The translations under genes were made by a program, and so were the position numbers. 64,000 nucleotides of DNA from Klebsiella variicola. GTDB taxonomy: Bacteria; Pseudomonadota; Gammaproteobacteria; Enterobacterales; Enterobacteriaceae. Below, piece after piece: positions 63,177-64,000 of the stretch (its first letter is position 1; each line of letters opens with the position of its first letter). Where the stretch lies: NCBI RefSeq assembly GCF_000828055.2, contig NZ_CP010523.2, positions 1,736,001 through 1,800,000 on the forward strand, in the 5' to 3' direction. Below the pieces are notes generated by a model. It was not told the DNA's origin and made no database searches. It was given only the letters and a program-made list of their open reading frames with translations.

Positions 63177-64000
63177 CCCCTGGCCTGCAGCGTTTCGGCG
63201 CTGCAGAGCGCGTGGTAGATTGCCGCCAGCTCATCATCCCGCGGGCTGCGTTTGCCGTTTTCGGCAAAGCGACGGAGCGCTGGCAGCAGCTGGTCAATTT
63301 GCGCTGATGTCAGGTGATAACCCATCCGATCGAAGACGCCGTTAACCGCCTGGCGACCGGAGTGTTTGCCCAGCACCAGCCGATAGCCGCGGCCCAGCAG
63401 GGCGGGGTCGATCGCCTGATAGCTCTCGCTGTCGCGCAGCAGCGCCGCAACGTGCACGCCGGATTCGTGGGTAAAGACCAGCTCGCCCACCAGCGGCTGC
63501 TGGGGGTCCACCGGGCGGCGGGTGGCGAGGGCCACCTGTTCGCACAGCGCCGGCAGGGCGGTGAAACGCACGCCGGTCTTGACCTCCAGGCAGCGCTCCA
63601 GTCCGAGCGCCACGGTCTCCAGCGCCGCGTTGCCCGCGCGTTCGCCCAGGCCCAGCACGGTGGTGTTCACGCTGGTGGCCCCGGCGCGCACCGCCGCCAG
63701 GGTGTTGGCGGTAGCCAGGCCCAGATCGTTATGGGCGTGCATCTCGAGTTCGCCGGGCCAGACGCGGCGCAGGGCGGCGATCTGCGCCGCGGTGGTGAAC
63801 GGGTCGAGGATACCGACGGTATCGGCATAGCGCAGACGGGTGGCTCCCGCCTCCCGGGCCAGGCGGGCAATGTCCTGCAGCGTCGCGTCGCTGGCTCGCG
63901 AGGCGTCCTCACAGCCAATGCAGACCTTCAGGCCAAGGGTGTGGGCGAGGTGGATCAGGGCCGCCAGCCGCTCCAGCAGCAGCGGTAAGCCTTCGCGCAG
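63173..64000 (-). CDS. nifV: NifV, homocitrate synthase (5' end outside the window)
   Basis: NifV condenses acetyl-CoA and 2-oxoglutarate to homocitrate, the organic ligand of FeMo-co. The frame stays open to the right edge, so about 275 C-terminal residues are present and the N-terminal hundred or so are missing. Visible HMGL-like TIM-barrel signatures are [43 protein letters not shown] and [20 protein letters not shown]. An internal ATG at 63742 is not the start. It leads the run VWZM; the upstream nifUS genes would lie beyond the window. Confidence 0.95.
   Translation of the reverse strand: MREGLPLLLERLAALIHLAHTLGLKVCIGCEDASRASDATLQDIARLAREAGATRLRYADTVGILDPFTTAAQIAALRRVWPGELEMHAHNDLGLATANTLAAVRAGATSVNTTVLGLGERAGNAALETVALGLERCLEVKTGVRFTALPALCEQVALATRRPVDPQQPLVGELVFTHESGVHVAALLRDSESYQAIDPALLGRGYRLVLGKHSGRQAVNGVFDRMGYHLTSAQIDQLLPALRRFAENGKRSPRDDELAAIYHALCSAETLQARG

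Overview
The window is a chromosomal segment of a nitrogen-fixing member of the Klebsiella pneumoniae complex, most likely K. variicola or a close relative. The evidence is the gene order: galF, a group 1 capsule (K) locus, ugd, uge, a D-mannan O-antigen locus, the his operon, yeeZ-yeeY-plaP, then nif genes. The his-nif linkage and protein sequences close to remembered Klebsiella Nif proteins fit this. Species assignment is inference; no database search was possible.

Region 1 (1-27048) is the K locus. It runs from the galF end and a PAP2 phosphatase through a long regulatory leader with JUMPstart/ops to wzi-wza-wzb-wzc and an attenuator-like hairpin. A very AT-rich serotype block follows: wzx, wzy, a GT4 and a GT2 glycosyltransferase, two hexapeptide acyltransferases, and gmd, fcl, gmm, wcaI, wcaJ. 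The conserved gnd comes next, then an unusual exported beta-helix protein gene, then manC-manB and ugd. The gene set predicts a Wzy-polymerised, WcaJ (glucose-1-P) initiated, fucose-containing, probably O-acetylated capsule with UDP-glucuronate available. The gmd-fcl-gmm-wcaI-wcaJ block has colanic acid order, but manCB is missing from its usual place between wcaI and wcaJ and is supplied downstream of gnd.

Region 2 (27049-30075) is a spacer. It holds an unlisted 40-residue membrane protein gene, uge on the minus strand, orphan terminators, an unrecognised 94-codon ORF and a second ops element.

Region 3 (30076-41981) is an ABC-transporter-dependent mannan O-antigen locus of the O3 type (E. 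coli O9/O9a type): manC-manB-wzm-wzt-wbdD-wbdA-wbdB-wbdC. Its manCB is an almost identical direct repeat of the K-locus manCB. WbdA carries Cys80, which by known O9/O9a genetics points to the pentamannose O3 form. GDP-mannose feeds both pathways: fucose for the capsule and mannose for the O chain.

Region 4 (42020-49325, minus strand) is the complete hisLGDCBHAFI operon with leader peptide, attenuator and promoter. yeeZ, a LysR regulator gene and plaP follow on the plus strand. Region 5 (52889-55600) has no convincing gene: it is a 446-bp tandem repeat array (four copies plus a displaced fifth) mixed with REP/BIME elements. Region 6 (55659-64000) is one end of the nif cluster: nifQ, nifB, nifA, nifL (minus), nifF (plus), nifM, nifZ, nifW and a truncated nifV (minus). 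Recognisable sigma-54 promoters and NifA upstream activator sites are present. The structural nif genes lie beyond the right edge.
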